Positions 32,560 to 44,639 of a stretch of DNA of 64,000 bases are shown in pieces. The DNA lies in assembly GCA_936435175.1 (NCBI GenBank), contig OW386554.1, forward strand, positions 24,628,944 through 24,692,943, given 5' to 3'. The DNA comes from Glyphotaelius pellucidus. Lineage: Eukaryota; Arthropoda; Insecta; Trichoptera; Limnephilidae. The notes below the pieces were generated by a model. That model did not search any database. It was given only the letters and a program-made list of their open reading frames with translations, and had not been told where the DNA came from. The position numbers and the translations under genes are program-made. The stretch's first letter is position 1. Every line of letters starts with the position of its first letter.

Positions 32560-34490
32560 ACCTATCTAGCCAATTGAAACGACCAGCCGAGTAGCTGCGA
32601 ACGAGGTAATTCCATCATCAGTCAATTAGGGACTAATCACGGATGGAAATAGATTGATCGGTGTGGGACATGCAGAAAAGTATGTAGCACGTAACTCTAC
32701 CGTTTAATCTACTGCACGAGATGTATTAAAAAAAGGGAACACGTGTGAGTTATTTTGGGTTTCTCGTAGTTTCGAATTCGCGTCACCTGATACATGTACA
32801 TAACACTCAAAATGTACGCATTTTTTCAAAGAAAATTATCGCCATGTTATTTGAAATTGTACAATAAAATAACTTGATTACATAGTTGTTTTGTACGAGT
32901 ATACGTTAGGTTGGTTGCGCAGTTGAATTAACGTTGAATTATGAATATATTTTAAATAAAAGGTAGGTGTTGCATCCAAAACTGCTTACTAATTATAACT
33001 TCACATGCACTTGTAATGGACTGTAAATACTAAAAATGGACTGTAAATAAAAAAAAAAACAAGGTACGCAAGGAAAAAGGAATGATCAATCCTTACCACT
33101 GTATCTCTGCGAAGGAGCATACGACACAGCGACAGTACAGATATAGAGTGCCGCCACGTTACCTCAAAGTAATTATCGTTACAACAAAACGAATCAGTAT
33201 AAAATGATTTTATGTATTTCCGAGATAGTCAAATTCATTCTTTTTACTCAAAAATAGATTTTGTACACGAAGAACACCAACAACTTGCTTCCAGGGTAGT
33301 TCCAAATCCTCTTCTATTTTCAAGACAATTTTTTATTTTATTTTTTTTTATTTAATATAGATTATAGATAAGTTTACAGTTTAGGTTCAATTAGTGGTTC
33401 AATTTAATTGATGCATTCAAATTAGCACGGCGATGGTTAGGGAGAGGTAGGAACTGGATAAATGACATCCCGGTAGGAACTAAGCATATTCTCATTTCAA
33501 AACCAAACAAGAGGTTTAAATTATTGTATCAATTGGTTGACTTTTAGTTCAAAGCAACATGGTTACATCTACTACAATATTTATTTACATATATCGGTAT
33601 ATTAATACTTCCCTAATGAAGCGGAGATAGATATTTGTTTAAATTTCATATGGCTGTTTGAGAGATCGCTCCAGTATCACAATATAAGTGTTTCTTAAAA
33701 TGAAGATTATCATTTCAAGACATTCATTAATGGGCATATTTTAAAGAAAATTGAACAAAAAGAAAATGATCGATTCGCAAGGGCGTTGTGACCCATTTTT
33801 TTAGAAGTCGTTCTAAAAGTGTGTCTACGTAGCAGAATCTCCAAAAGCAGGGCTCCAAAAGCCCTGAAGCCTTTATCAAACCGTATTTTAGAACTCTTAA
33901 AGGATTTCTGTCAAAAACAGTGCTCCATTTGTATGCAGTCCTCGTGATATTAAAATCCAACTGCAACATTACAAAGGATTCCGACCGAAATTATCTCTCG
34001 AGTGGTAGTTGTAACGATTTCTTGAGTGCAGTTCACACGGTCCTTTCTTCTCCCCCAGTAGCTGGCACCGAATCAAAGTGAACCAATATGATTGAGCCAT
34101 CCAGTTTAACCCACAAACATGATGCTTTACCACTTTTATGGAATGGCGCAGTTTCACTGATAAAATTGAGCTTTCGGGAATGAACTGGACTTTATGGACA
34201 CCCTCCACAATCTGAACGTCCTATCTAACGGCTGCGCTCAATGGGTTCAAAAATAAAACTGCAATTACGGTGCACTTCACAAAAAAAGTTCCTACTCGTA
34301 GAAAATGCAACGACGAACTTCGTGGAAGAATGACACGCTCCAACACTCTGGATATTGTTGGGTTTAAAACTCGATACCGACAAATGACAATCTAAAAAGT
34401 TATAGTTAAATGTGTTTTTTTGGATTTAGTGGTACATTCGCATTTGGTTTACGCCTCTTTTATCTCGAACTTCGTGCAATACCACCTGCA
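32560..34490. other. No recognised gene
   Basis: AT-rich DNA. Two neighbouring minus-strand frames (33969-33727 and 34208-33969) abut each other and might be pieces of one decayed coding sequence, but neither was recognised. Confidence 0.35.
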
Positions 34491-34494
34491 CGTC

Positions 34495-34920
34495 CCCAAA
34501 TAGATACGCGATAGTTCCACTGTCTCCGGGCCGTTGTAACCCTTAGCCGTTCTAACATAAAATCATATAATTTCCCCTCTTTTATGAGCGGGTGCTTTTT
34601 GTCTATGTTTCTGAGAGGGGAGGATTTGCCCGGTGAAAATCCAGCATGGCGCGCAATGAGCGCTTTTGTGTGCGCTACGAAGATAAAACGTTAATAATGT
34701 CTGAGCGTGCGTCGGTTGTTAGACACGCTCCATGCGCATGCCTAGAACACAAAATATCGAACACGGAACATCAAGGAACAGCACGGAATACGGAGGCACG
34801 GACGTGATCGTGCCCGATTGCAAATGTTATGGCCGCGTCCCGAACCCCCTGTAGTCCTTTAGGGATTCGGGGAAATCGCCCCGGGCACCCCCGGGACTTA
34901 GCTAGATTTATTATTGTAAT
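34495..34920. promoter_or_regulatory. GC-rich island, unassigned
   Basis: Clear GC and CpG rise compared with the surrounding DNA, with CGCGC, ACGTG and GGCCGCG motifs and a CCCCGGGCACCCCCGGGAC stretch near 34879-34898. No conserved frame runs through it. Promoter or first-exon identity is only a possibility suggested by composition. Confidence 0.25.
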
Positions 34921-35254
34921 TGGGATGTGATTTTTCATCGACTGGAAAAAAATACACGAGAGGCTATTGTTGTCGAACTAATGAAAATACATGTCGAAGC
35001 AATACACGTTTCATGACCAGATATTGTATTTCTGCTAGTGGGTCACATTTTAAGATTTTTAATAGGCAACCCTTGTGGTATTGAATTACACGTAACACGT
35101 TAGTGATGTAATACACTATACTGGCGATATCCACCATCAAATCCGGTTGTATTTATGTGAGTTGTTCTTACGGATATAATATGTATATGGTTAAAAATTT
35201 TCAGGTATTGCTCGAGTCGAAATTTATATTTGATATACATATTAACGACACCTG

Positions 35255-35605
35255 AACATCATTGAAAATGCTGGGAATCATTAACAGAATCAAACCCCCA
35301 ATCAATTGTAAACTTGTACAATTCATTAGTCAGAGATAAATTTGAATATGGGAGTGTTATATGGAACCCACATTATAGGAATTTTGCAAAATCTTTTGAG
35401 TGGATACAAAAAATATCCTAAGAATATTATCTTCAAATGTGGATTAAACGCCTTACGCCAGATACTTTGATTTTCTTTCATTAAAAAAAATAGGTAATTT
35501 AAGGAGATGCACCATGTCGTGTAAATATTTAGAATCGAGCCGCTAACAATAACACTTCTTATGTAGATGGCAACAAGGATTAATTTCACCACCAACACCA
35601 ACCAC
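35255..35605 (+). pseudogene. LINE reverse-transcriptase fragment, decayed
   Basis: Plus-strand translation from 35265 gives KMLGIINRIKPP; with one or more frame changes it continues as DKFEYGSVIWNPHY and then WIQKKYLRILSSNVD. This order (MLGFI.R..., L(E)Y.S.IW.P.Y, I..(I/V)QKK(F/Y)LR) is the same 'thumb' region seen in the LINEs at 22.0, 46.4 and 49.6 kb. The residues after it (FLSLKKIGNLRRCTMSCKYL) are also in family order. The minus-strand 120-codon frame over the same DNA is a shadow. No 5' RT core and no clear 3' tail remain. Confidence 0.65.
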
Positions 35606-35667
35606 CTGTTTATTGTAAGAAAAAGCATCACAAGAAAAAAAAATACCCAAAAAAGTGTTTTATTTTC

Positions 35668-35960
35668 TTTTGCGAGGTTCAGACACAAATATTTAAATGA
35701 TTTCCGATCATTTCACAAAGAACTTAATTTGTCACATTATTCAAGAAAACCATAACCGAAAACAGGTTCGTAGTAAGAGATTTTGAACTTTTAAGCAGTT
35801 ATAGGTGTGATATTTTTTTCAGGACTTATCAAAAGAACGCTCGATCGTTTCAAAGGCCAAGATGCTTCATTCTCGCAGAATTTAATTGAAGCATCTAAAA
35901 TATTTCAAAGCGATCAAATTTTCAAATCAAAACACATGTTTTACTTCGCATTCGCTTCGC
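35668..35960 (+). repeat. Dispersed repeat C, copy 2
   Basis: GAGGTTCAGACACAAATATTT, TTTGTCACATTATTCAAGAAA, GGCCAAGATGCTTCATTCTCG and AAAGCGATCAAATTTTCAAA match the copy at 38015-38320 throughout and the copy at 9985 more weakly. Confidence 0.7.
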
Positions 35961-36059
35961 CCTAATTTACAAAATTTATTCACAACAAGCTTGAAACCGC
36001 TAATTGTCTGTGTAATATTCACGTTAAAGTACCTATTAGACAATATTTAAGTATTTTCG

Positions 36060-36155
36060 TTATTTGTTTTTGGGATGTTATGCCGTGTTGCGCTACCTTC
36101 TTTGGCCAATGTTTCGGACAGCATTACAGTGTCCATCATCAGGACAGAATATTTA
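36060..36155 (-). mobile_element. Penelope-type terminus with hammerhead-like core
   Basis: Inverted relative of 6838-6925. On the minus strand: CTGATGA (36142-36136), stem GGACA/TGTCC (36134-36130 with 36120-36116) and GAAAC (36115-36111). All hammerhead core elements are preserved, though the loop and downstream bases differ from the 6.8-kb copy. Confidence 0.6.
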
Positions 36156-36159
36156 AATA

Positions 36160-37125
36160 GTCATAAAACATTATCTTGAGTGATTTAATAACAATATTAA
36201 ATATTTCAATCCAATATCGCGAATGTTGATAAGATTGTGTAGTGCCATAGACTGGGACGATAGACGTCTTTATAAAACAGCCTAGTTTATTTTACAAAAC
36301 AAAATTGTATTAGCTGTAAGTTAATATGACGTCATTGCAAATAGAACCATAAATTACATGTGCTTTATCTATTTATTTTCATTCATCTCCATCTAATAAC
36401 GATTGGTTTACGGATGCTGTGAACATTTTTAATTGGAGTGTTAGTATTTATGAACATCCCAATAGTTATTTAGTTGATTTAATAATTATTAATGCTCTGT
36501 AAATGTTTCGATCAATAAAAACAGGAAAATCTTAGTCAACATACAATTTATAAGGAAATTTTGGTAAAACAGCTCCTTGATCATATTTATTGCTTTAACT
36601 TCACCAAAAAAGTGGTACGCCGTAAACCAATTTTTCAGATTTCTGCGGTGTAGTTTCAAAAATTCTGCCTCTTTGGAATAAAAAAATCTGTTATTACCAT
36701 GGTTATGATGAGGGCTCTGCTGGTAGAAATGGATACGTGCTTGCTTAATGGAATCGCTTCTGATACCGGAATATTAATTATTGTCAGTGAAGAGATTGTC
36801 AGTGAATACGGAAAATGCTGTTGTTTCTTACATTAAAAGAATTCTCCTCTTTGACACTATATCACCGCTGCCTGCAAAACATTGTAACCAATACATGTTT
36901 CAATTCACATTCTTATACGTATATCCTAAAATTAGTGCTATGAAATCTATGAAATATACATTAAAGTCGGGAAGAAAATTGAAATTTTTAAAAATTATAA
37001 GTGTGATCCATTTGGATAGATAATAATAAAAAAGTTTCAGGAAGAGAGCTAAAGCTAGTGTCTGTACGCTAAAAAACCTTCCGATTTTGATTCTTACTCC
37101 GAACCATTTAGATATTTAGTAGAAC
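36160..37125. other. No recognised gene
   Basis: AT-rich. The 80-codon plus-strand frame at 36781-37023 is unrecognised and low in sequence complexity. Confidence 0.35.
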
Positions 37126-37129
37126 AAAC

Positions 37130-37400
37130 GTGCGTCAGATTGTTATCGGCGCAGAACTCGCACGATCTATCTGCGTTGCCTGTGCGTCAATGGTAAGGGG
37201 GCTTGACCCGACTTATGGCGGGAGCCCTGCGCCGACACTTTTCTCTTTGTAAATAAAATGTTAAATAGTTTATCGGGCGCGCACGTGCCGTAACGAGCGC
37301 TCGGCCGCCAGAATCACGGGATAAATTCTGCGGTCCGCTGATTACGGATACTTGTTATTATTTCGTGCCAAAGTGCGATAACAAAAAACTGTTATTATGG
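37130..37400. promoter_or_regulatory. GC-rich island, unassigned
   Basis: GC- and CpG-rich, with GGGCGCGCACGTGCCG (about 37276) containing a CACGTG E-box, and CGCTCGGCCGCC. No repeat partner in this window. Its function is unknown; a promoter-like role is suggested by composition alone. Confidence 0.25.
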
Positions 37401-38014
37401 TTTATTTTTAATAACGGCTATGTGCATTCGTTCCCATTTATGTGTAATTTAAGCTTTACTTGGCACTTTTTATTTGATTTGGTTGGAAAATAAATTGTTC
37501 CACATTGTTAGTTCGTATGGTGTCACGACATTCAAATGCCTCTCTTCCTCTGCTTTTTTCTCCGCCGGTTCCAGTTTCCAGCCATTCTTCTCCAATCCTT
37601 CGTAATCTACTCCAGAATTCTGCCTCGCAGTTAGTTCATCACTTCCTCGGTTTGCCTCTAGGGGCCGGTATTTCAGTTGCTCTATACACTCGTTTGGTCG
37701 ATACGCCTAGCTTCGCTCTTAAGGTGATCCAATAGTCCAGGAAAAAATCGAAATCGGAATCCACGCCTCTTACCTTTTCGTTTATTGTAATAACAAGGAA
37801 ATTTAAATTTGATTCCACGGAACAAAGCGACGCAGAGTCTAGGGACGTCTATTCCCCACCGCAGACGGGGTGGAACTGATTCAAAATGGTTGTGACAAGG
37901 GCATAGTTCTTACACCGATGGCATAAGATTCACTCCAAATCCAAATTTGTCGAGTGCGGCCGTCTTGATTGATGTCAAAAATAACAACGCGAAAATGCAT
38001 ATTTTATTTTGTTT

Positions 38015-38320
38015 TGTGGAGTTCAGGCATAAATATAATTTTTTTTGTGATTTTTATAAAAAAAATTAATTTGCCACATTATACAATAAAATCATATCCT
38101 TAAAGAGGTTTATAATTAGGAGAATTTGCACTTAAAAGTGTTTTTTTATAGACCTAATATTTTATTTTTTCTAGGCTTATAAAAAGACTTGAAATGATCT
38201 ATATTTTCTAAGGCCAAGATGTGTTCTACTCGCGGCATTTAATTGAAGCATCTGTAATACTTCTAAGCAGTCAAATTTTCAAAACAAAAAACACATAGTT
38301 TTGTATGATTTTTCATTTTT
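38015..38320 (+). repeat. Dispersed repeat C, copy 3
   Basis: Colinear with 35668-35960: GGAGTTCAGGCATAAATATAA, TTTGCCACATTATACAATAAA, GGCCAAGATGTGTTCTACTCG, TTTAATTGAAGCATCTGTAAT. Confidence 0.7.
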
Positions 38321-38522
38321 CGCATGGCTGCATCTTAATTCGTACACAGGTCGTAATAATGTATATTATCAATATTACACGTTTTGTCTACGATTTCGGG
38401 GAATCTGTTTCTTTGCAAAACCAAACTGCCGTCAAGATGTTTGTTTTTACTCGGGTTTAATTTTGAAGCTAATCTTTGATAAAGTCTCTGATACCAACCG
38501 GCATGGTGCCATACGCGAGGGA

Positions 38523-38753
38523 CCTAAATGTTGTAAAATAGTATTTGCTTTTCTGGAGTCAGTGCATTCAGAATTCATGAAATTTTTATTAAGTGTTGAA
38601 AACAAAGTGTTTTTTATAGATTTTTTTAAAATTATATATTAAAATTTAAAAAAAATCTTTAAAAAACAGTTTGTTTTCAACACTTGATAAAAATTTCATG
38701 AATTCTGAATGCACTGACTCCAGAAAAGCAAATACTATTTTACAACATTTAGG
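38523..38753. repeat. Near-perfect palindrome, ~110-bp arms
   Basis: The left arm runs from CCTAAATGTTGTAAAATAGT (38523) through GGAGTCAGTGCATTCAGAAT and AAGTGTTGAAAACAAA to about 38636. The right arm is its reverse complement, ending at 38753. Only a few mismatches are seen over ~110 bp, and the spacer is a handful of A/T-rich bases. The plus-strand frame 38301-38642 enters the left arm and is not a gene. Confidence 0.85.
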
Positions 38754-38788
38754 TGTTGAAAACGAACTTTTCAAATACCTCTTATTCA

Positions 38789-39075
38789 ATTTAGGAGGCG
38801 GGTATGGCTACCGCTAGCATTTATTGGATAACCAACACTTCTGCCATAGGTCACCTCAAGCCGTTCGCTACGTTTGGTGACTTAGGGAAGGATGGGTTCA
38901 TCCGTCCCTCGCTCCTGGACCCACTGACCCCCGGATTACTATCCAACCCCCATAAGTTATCCTTCCCAGAACTTCCTCTTCTTCCTTTCCCTTAAAAGAT
39001 CCTCGACACAGCATCCCAAATATGACAGGGGCCCTGAGGGGAATTATTTTCCTCATGGCGTCCTAAGTGAAGCTA
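38789..39075 (+). mobile_element. R440 copy with internal deletion
   Basis: Starts at the 5' terminus (CAATTTAGGAGGCGGGTATGG), then ATTTATTGGATAACCAACAC and CGCTACGTTTGGTGACTTAG. It skips the internal hairpin region and resumes at AAGGATGGGTTCATCCGTCC, ending with the tail (GGGGAATTATTTTCCTCATGG...GAAGCTATTATAAAAAAAA). Confidence 0.75.
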
Positions 39076-39447
39076 TTATAAAAAAAATTAAACTGTTTTT
39101 ACAGAGCCACATTAAAATATAGTAGGTCATTGACCTAGTATACCCTAGACAAGCCCTCTCATAGTAAAAATCTGAAAAAACATAACCCCAAGTATCAGTA
39201 ATTTCGCAATACAACTCTCCTTCGAGTTCCGCCGTCTTGCATGCGAATTCTCGGCAGTATAAAACTGAGCACCGACTTAATCCCATGGTGTAACTTTCGA
39301 ACTAATACATCGATAGGTGATCACGTGCTGCATGCGTGGACATTTAGACAAGCTGTGTTGTATAGAAATGGTTTTCAAAGTGGGGATCGCGAGACATTCA
39401 TAAATTTAATTAGACAAAATATTTTTTTACTTTATTATGACAAGCGA

Positions 39448-39622
39448 TTCAATTTCGGAGGCGAGTATGGGTACCGCCGCCTCGGGAACCATTTATTGGA
39501 TAACCAACGCATCTGCCATAGGTCACTCCTAGTGGTTCGCTACGTTTGGTGACTAGGCAGGGGTGCCCGGGTTCATGGATTGAGGTTTGTCCGGGTCTTG
39601 GCGGCGGATGCGTCTGAAAATT
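39448..39622 (+). mobile_element. R440 5' half
   Basis: Begins CAATTTCGGAGGCGAGTATGG and continues through CGCTACGTTTGGTGACTAGG and GAGGTTTGTCCGGGTCTTGG to GGATGCGTCTG, then stops. Only the 5' ~175 bp are present. Confidence 0.75.
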
Positions 39623-40137
39623 TTTAAATTTTATTTTTCTGATGAACGTATGGCTCGTTGTCAACCACCAAGCAGCAATTTCGTCGGAGTGTCCTGTCGA
39701 AAGCGGTGTACACTGCAAACCATACTTTAGATTCGTGTACAAAAACTTGTACACAGTCCCGTATATGTATATATTGATCATGAGTTTTAAAATAAAAAAA
39801 ATCCATTCATCGTTTGCTTGAAAATAATTACGAAAAATTCACCCTTTTACCGCCCACGTACCGTGGGCTGCCCAGGTTGGTCGCTTATCATTAACACAGT
39901 GATGAGCAACCAGCAGCCCGCAAGCCCTTTTACTGCTTTCCGGACTTTTGACTACAAAAAATATCAAAAAAATTGCGCTAAAAAATATTCAAAGGCTTCT
40001 GTTCTGTTTTGCAAAATGTCTTAGCCGAAAACTATAATCTTTCTTAAAAGTTTTGAATCAGCTGCTCAATCATTAAGTTTTTTTTGTGTATAGGTAATAA
40101 TTAAAAAATGACAGAAATTCGTAGTTAATTAAAGCCC

Positions 40138-40575
40138 GTTAGTAAGCGCTCAAAAAGAAGAGGAAGGTGAGATATGTAAATACGAATGTTAGAGGGAGCG
40201 CGAAAACGATAATATTTAAACGAAAATTGTGAAAATGTTTAATAAAACATGATTCGTTTAAACTATTTTAAAATAGAACCAAAATCTCGCGGGAAATGTC
40301 ATAGCTTTAAAGAAAAAAATGAATTATGATTTTTTTCATATATATATAACTTGTGATGTAACAAAAATAAAGTTCTTATAATAATTTTCGAAATATACGA
40401 TAATACGATTTTCTTCTATCGGAAGATTTTCATTCAATTACCGTTTCGGCGTGGCAAATGTATAGATATTATCGTCAAAAACAACATATATTTTTTTAGA
40501 AACTTAAAAACTTAAAGTGTTTTAGAGAAATATGTTGTAAAACGGTAGAAATTCGGAATGCTATGGCTTAAGATA
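40138..40575 (+). repeat. Dispersed 430-bp repeat E, copy 3
   Basis: Same motif order as 16255-16705: GCGCTCAAAAAGAAGAGGAAG, GTGAAAATGTTTAATAAAAC, AATAGAACCAAAATCTCGCGG, GTTTCGGCGTGGC. The most diverged of the three copies. Confidence 0.65.
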
Positions 40576-40579
40576 GGTT

Positions 40580-42260
40580 AACTTTCGACCTTAATTGAAG
40601 AATAGTGCAGCGGTTTTTTGTTAAGATCTGCGTTTAATGTATTTTAAAGGTTTCCGTTTTATACAAACCGGGTCGCGTTTTTAAAAAGTTTAAAAACCAC
40701 TGCCGTATCGTGATGCTAGCCCTTCGTCTATGTGTTAGTATCGGTGTGTGGTGACGTCACAAGCATTTGGGTGATTAAGTGACGTCAGAAACTTTGCTTG
40801 CCAAAAAAATAATCCGTCAATATTATTACATTTATTAAAACGCTGTCTTAAAGCTATCGGTAAGGCATATTTTTTTTATGTATTCAGGTAGCTGGTTACA
40901 TTATCGAAAATAAAGTCCGCGGACTGTACCTTGTACAATATTCGGAGGTAGGATATTTTTGTGTTTGAAAAAATTAATTCCGTCAGGACGGCTGGGACAG
41001 CAATTAGTTTCAGTGTGGACCGATAAAAGGTAAAACACAAACCACTACGCGATCCAAATAGTACGAAACAATGCTCGCACTTTTTCATAAATGGGCCTTG
41101 AGCCAGTTTTATTTGGTTTCTGGTGTCATTTTTAATTTCACAGGGCATGTCTTGATATACTTGGTCGAAGATAGTAGGTACATAAGTTAAAATTAATTTT
41201 TACATAAAATTTTATAAATTACCATATAAAATTTTTATAAATAAACAGATGTTTTAGATTGAATACCTTTATCAATTAACGTAATTAATATTTCTTAATG
41301 CTCTTGAATCTCCATACTGATAAGTAGGCAATTTACGTAAATTTCGGCGAGACAAAAGAATGCAATTCTTTGCGTAAGTGTCAAATTTGACATGTGTCAC
41401 TACTGACGCCGCAGCGCCTAAAAAAGGATTTAGTTCGAATTAGCAAGTTTAAATTTGAGCAAGGATTTACGAAATTAGTGAACTAAAGAACAACTAATAT
41501 ACCAGCTGTAGGTTACCTCCACTAGGGCACCCAATTTTCTTCTCACTCACAATTCACATTCCTTCCCTTTGGTCAGCCCTACTGACTTTGGGAAATGGGT
41601 ACAGAATAGTTTTATTCGATTCTAGAGTTCATCTGCTACTTTGTTTCTATAAGATCTGTTTTGTGGCGGAGTTCTAACACATTTTAGATGTATGCGTAGG
41701 TGACCAAAAAGGAAAAAAATGTATAGGTATATTTATTTGCTGCATGTGATGAATCCATCATCGCCTGATTGTGAATACCTATTAATTGTCGCAAGAAACG
41801 GTATTTTCGTTAAGTTTAATGTCAGTCCGCATTTTAAATCTCACCGCTTTCCATCTAAAATCTAAACGATTGGCTTAGCACGAAACTGCTTTGAATGCAC
41901 AAGAATGCGCATGTGTAACCTGTTTTGAAGTAATTGTTCATAACAATATAACAAAGCTATTATGAAAACTTTGTTGAATAATACATTTGGCCATTATTTT
42001 CTTTATCGCCTGACTGACAAGCGAGCTCTTTTTACAGTACTTTCTACAGAAAATCTTTAAAGGTAAATAATTGCACCTTCAATTAAAATACACAGAAACA
42101 CCTTTTCAGTCAGTTTTTATAATTGATTGATTCAAAGTTTGGAGAAGATTGGGCAAAATTGTTGATGACGGTGCAGCAGGGAGGTGGCAGAAGAAAGATA
42201 CAATTATATTGTGACTGAATGAAGTAAAAATAAAGAATCTTGAGGTACACAAGCGTGAAA
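40580..42260. other. No recognised gene
   Basis: Unique-looking. TGACGTCA-type motifs occur at 40750-40760 and near 40782. A 90-codon minus-strand frame (41148-40876) was not recognised. Confidence 0.35.
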
Positions 42261-42266
42261 ACGGCT

Positions 42267-42654
42267 GTAATCAGTATATTATTAGATGAAGCAAAAACAT
42301 TGTACCCCTTTTTACGAAAATTGCGCGGACGGAGGAGTATGAAATTTCGCACACTTATAGTTAAAATAGAGAAGGAGTGCAGTGCTAATATTTTTTTTAA
42401 ATTAAGCTTACAAAATACATTAAATCAATAAAAACATTACAATTATGGTCGAATTTCAATTAATTGTAATTTTTTTATTTATTGATTTAATGTATTTTTT
42501 ATGCATAATTTAAAAAAAATATTAGCATTCTGCACTCTTTCTCTATATAAACTATAAGTGTGCGAAATTTCATACTCCTCCGTCCGCTCAATTTTCGTAA
42601 AAGGGGGTGCAAAGTTTTTGCTTCACGTATTAATATACTGATGATGATGATTAC
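42267..42654. mobile_element. Foldback element: long palindrome with ~180-bp arms
   Basis: Left arm (42267-42446) and right arm (42462-42654) are reverse complements with modest divergence around a ~15-bp loop. Shared motifs: GAAGCAAAAAC, GTACCCCTTTTTACGAAAATT, GGAGTATGAAATTTCGCACA, CTAATATTTTTTTTAAATT. A single arm lies alone at 48470-48650, so this is a dispersed family. Open frames in each arm are mirror translations, not genes. Confidence 0.8.
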
Positions 42655-42659
42655 GCGGT

Positions 42660-43840
42660 CGTTACAAGCTTTGTCAGTTTGGCTTGCCATAATTAGATTA
42701 AGTTAAACAAACACTTAATTAAACCACTGACGAAAAGGGGATTATTTCAAAACCTGTCAATAATACAAATTCATCTAGCGTACTAGACAAAGTGTTTGAT
42801 TAATTTATTTTGAACCTAAAAATTTTACAGTATTTAAGTTAAAAATGAGATTCAAGAAAATGCTACGATTGAAATGAAAGCAATATTAGATGATATTCAG
42901 AGGGATGAAAAGAGCAGCAGAAATCTTTTGAACACAAAAGAATGACCACGATTTTCAAATATGATCTTGTGAAGAGTCGGAAGAATTTGACGTCTGAAGA
43001 ATTAAAGTTAATATCTTTTCTTTGGATGGTGATCTGAGGTTCGTTTCCTGATGAAGTTAAAAAAAGAGATTTACCAATTCAGATTTAGCTTCTGAGAGTT
43101 TTTATTGTCCCACCTATTTAGTTTCGCACCGGTTTTTTGGGTTTAACAACTTTAGATAACAATAGCTAGCATTTGAGTAGTAGGCAGACAGTTTTAGGGT
43201 ATTGGTAGGTAGGTACAAAACACATATATACCTACAGGTATGGTGGCCAAAAATCACACAGAAGATGGACGACGCCTTGCGAAGTATCTATCTTTAAATA
43301 TATATATATCAAAATAAGTAAGATTATTTAAATTAAACAATATATTTTGAAGCAGTAACTAATCCTCTTCTCTTCACCTTGTGAATGAAGTCAAAACGGT
43401 GTTCTGTTCGCCCTTGATGAAAAAACAAACCCTTTATAATTGACGACCACAGGGGATGTCAGTTAAAATTCCATATTGAAGTAATAACGACGTCTATTAA
43501 GTGGCATGACTATGTACCCTTAACACTTCAAAATTGTTTTAACATTGGTCAACAACTAGGGCGGTTTATTAGGCTGTTTATGAGAGGCAAGAATAATGAG
43601 CAACTACGCGCAAATATACAAAATAGACTTTAATTGAGCAGAAACTCAACTTTTTCAGTAATTTTTCAGTATTAAGAAAGGACAAAAAGAGAACAAAGAA
43701 AAAAGAAGACAAACAAATATTAGTTCGTTAAGAATAGTTTGTAAGAATACTGAGGATGGATGGAAAAAAGCAATAATAATTTACTTCGACGACAAAACAC
43801 CGACTTTAAATTCTGACAAGTGTAAATTTGTCTTAATTTA
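42660..43840. other. No recognised gene
   Basis: AT-rich. A GTAGGTAGGTAC low-complexity stretch is near 43204 and an ATATATATAT run near 43299-43309. Confidence 0.4.
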
Positions 43841-43844
43841 AAAA

Positions 43845-44250
43845 AAAAAAAAATATTTATTGAGCTAGTTTATACTTCATGAGCTAATAGATACAAGGTT
43901 ACATTTCATTTTATAAAAGTGCTTTTACAGTAAGCATACATCTCTTTTTAAATACATTAATTCTACAGACTTTCAGGCATTTTATTGTATGTCTTTAGTC
44001 CTATCTCGTACAACAGGCAGTTCTGTGACTCTGATTTTCTCTTATGCGGCAGTCCAACACTTAAATTTCTGGTTTCTTAATTATGTATGCCTCTATTAAA
44101 AACAATTTCATCTTTAAAGTACTATGGCGTTTTTCATGACTTTGTGACATGACAAAAATTAACACATTAAATAGTTGTATATTTTTTATTGGAATCCAAC
44201 CTTGCTCCTCTCATTTGACCCTCTCGAACTTGCCTTTCCCCAGTATACAT
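43845..44250 (-). pseudogene. LINE C-terminus and 3' end (family L2)
   Basis: The minus strand here matches the plus strand at 51185-51600 over about 400 bp. Both begin with TACTGGGGAAAGGCAA, CAAATGAGAG and GGAGC(A/T), proceed through GGATTCCAATAAAAAA, and end with TACTGTAAAA(A/G)...CATGAA-type sequence and an AATA-rich tail. The translation corresponds to the last ~100 residues of a reverse transcriptase, but is broken by several stops. A short plus-strand frame at 44149-44340 overlaps and is a shadow. Both copies start at nearly the same point, which is notable for LINEs that truncate at variable positions. Confidence 0.7.
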
Positions 44251-44639
44251 AACATCGCGCTGTTCTGCATAACTTCTAGCTTGTTAAAATTTTCTTCATT
44301 GGCCAAATATAACTTCGTAGTTCGTAGACCAGTAATCTAAATGAGAAACAAATATAATTTAAAAAACGAGCTCTGTAATGTTTCCATTAAGTTTATTTCT
44401 TGGTTATCTAATGGACATATCTCGTTTTCCGTAAGAACTCTATGAAGCTATGTAGGAACTAATAAGAGTAAAAAAAAGTATTTTCGGAAATACTGAAGTA
44501 GTTACAGAGAAATAGTAGGTATGTTTGTTGGCTTTGTATGTGGATGGTGCGTTTATTTTCCAACAGTGGGTCCCATATCTATGTCCTCGCTCCCGCAGAG
44601 TTTCTACTATTATCATCCGCCCTATTATTATTGGTGCAC

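Noticed and set aside
33727..34208. Two abutting minus-strand frames as a decayed gene
   Set aside because: No motif recognised in either; adjacency alone is not evidence.
35326..35688. 120-codon minus-strand open frame, hydrophobic
   Set aside because: It is antisense to a recognisable LINE fragment and repeat C; the hydrophobicity comes from AT-rich antisense codons.
37505..37735. 76-codon plus-strand frame starting at 37505
   Set aside because: It looks vaguely like frames often found antisense to repeats, with no splice or promoter context; not strong enough to list.
38301..38642. 113-codon plus-strand open frame
   Set aside because: It runs from repeat C into the left arm of a palindrome; composition is not coding-like.
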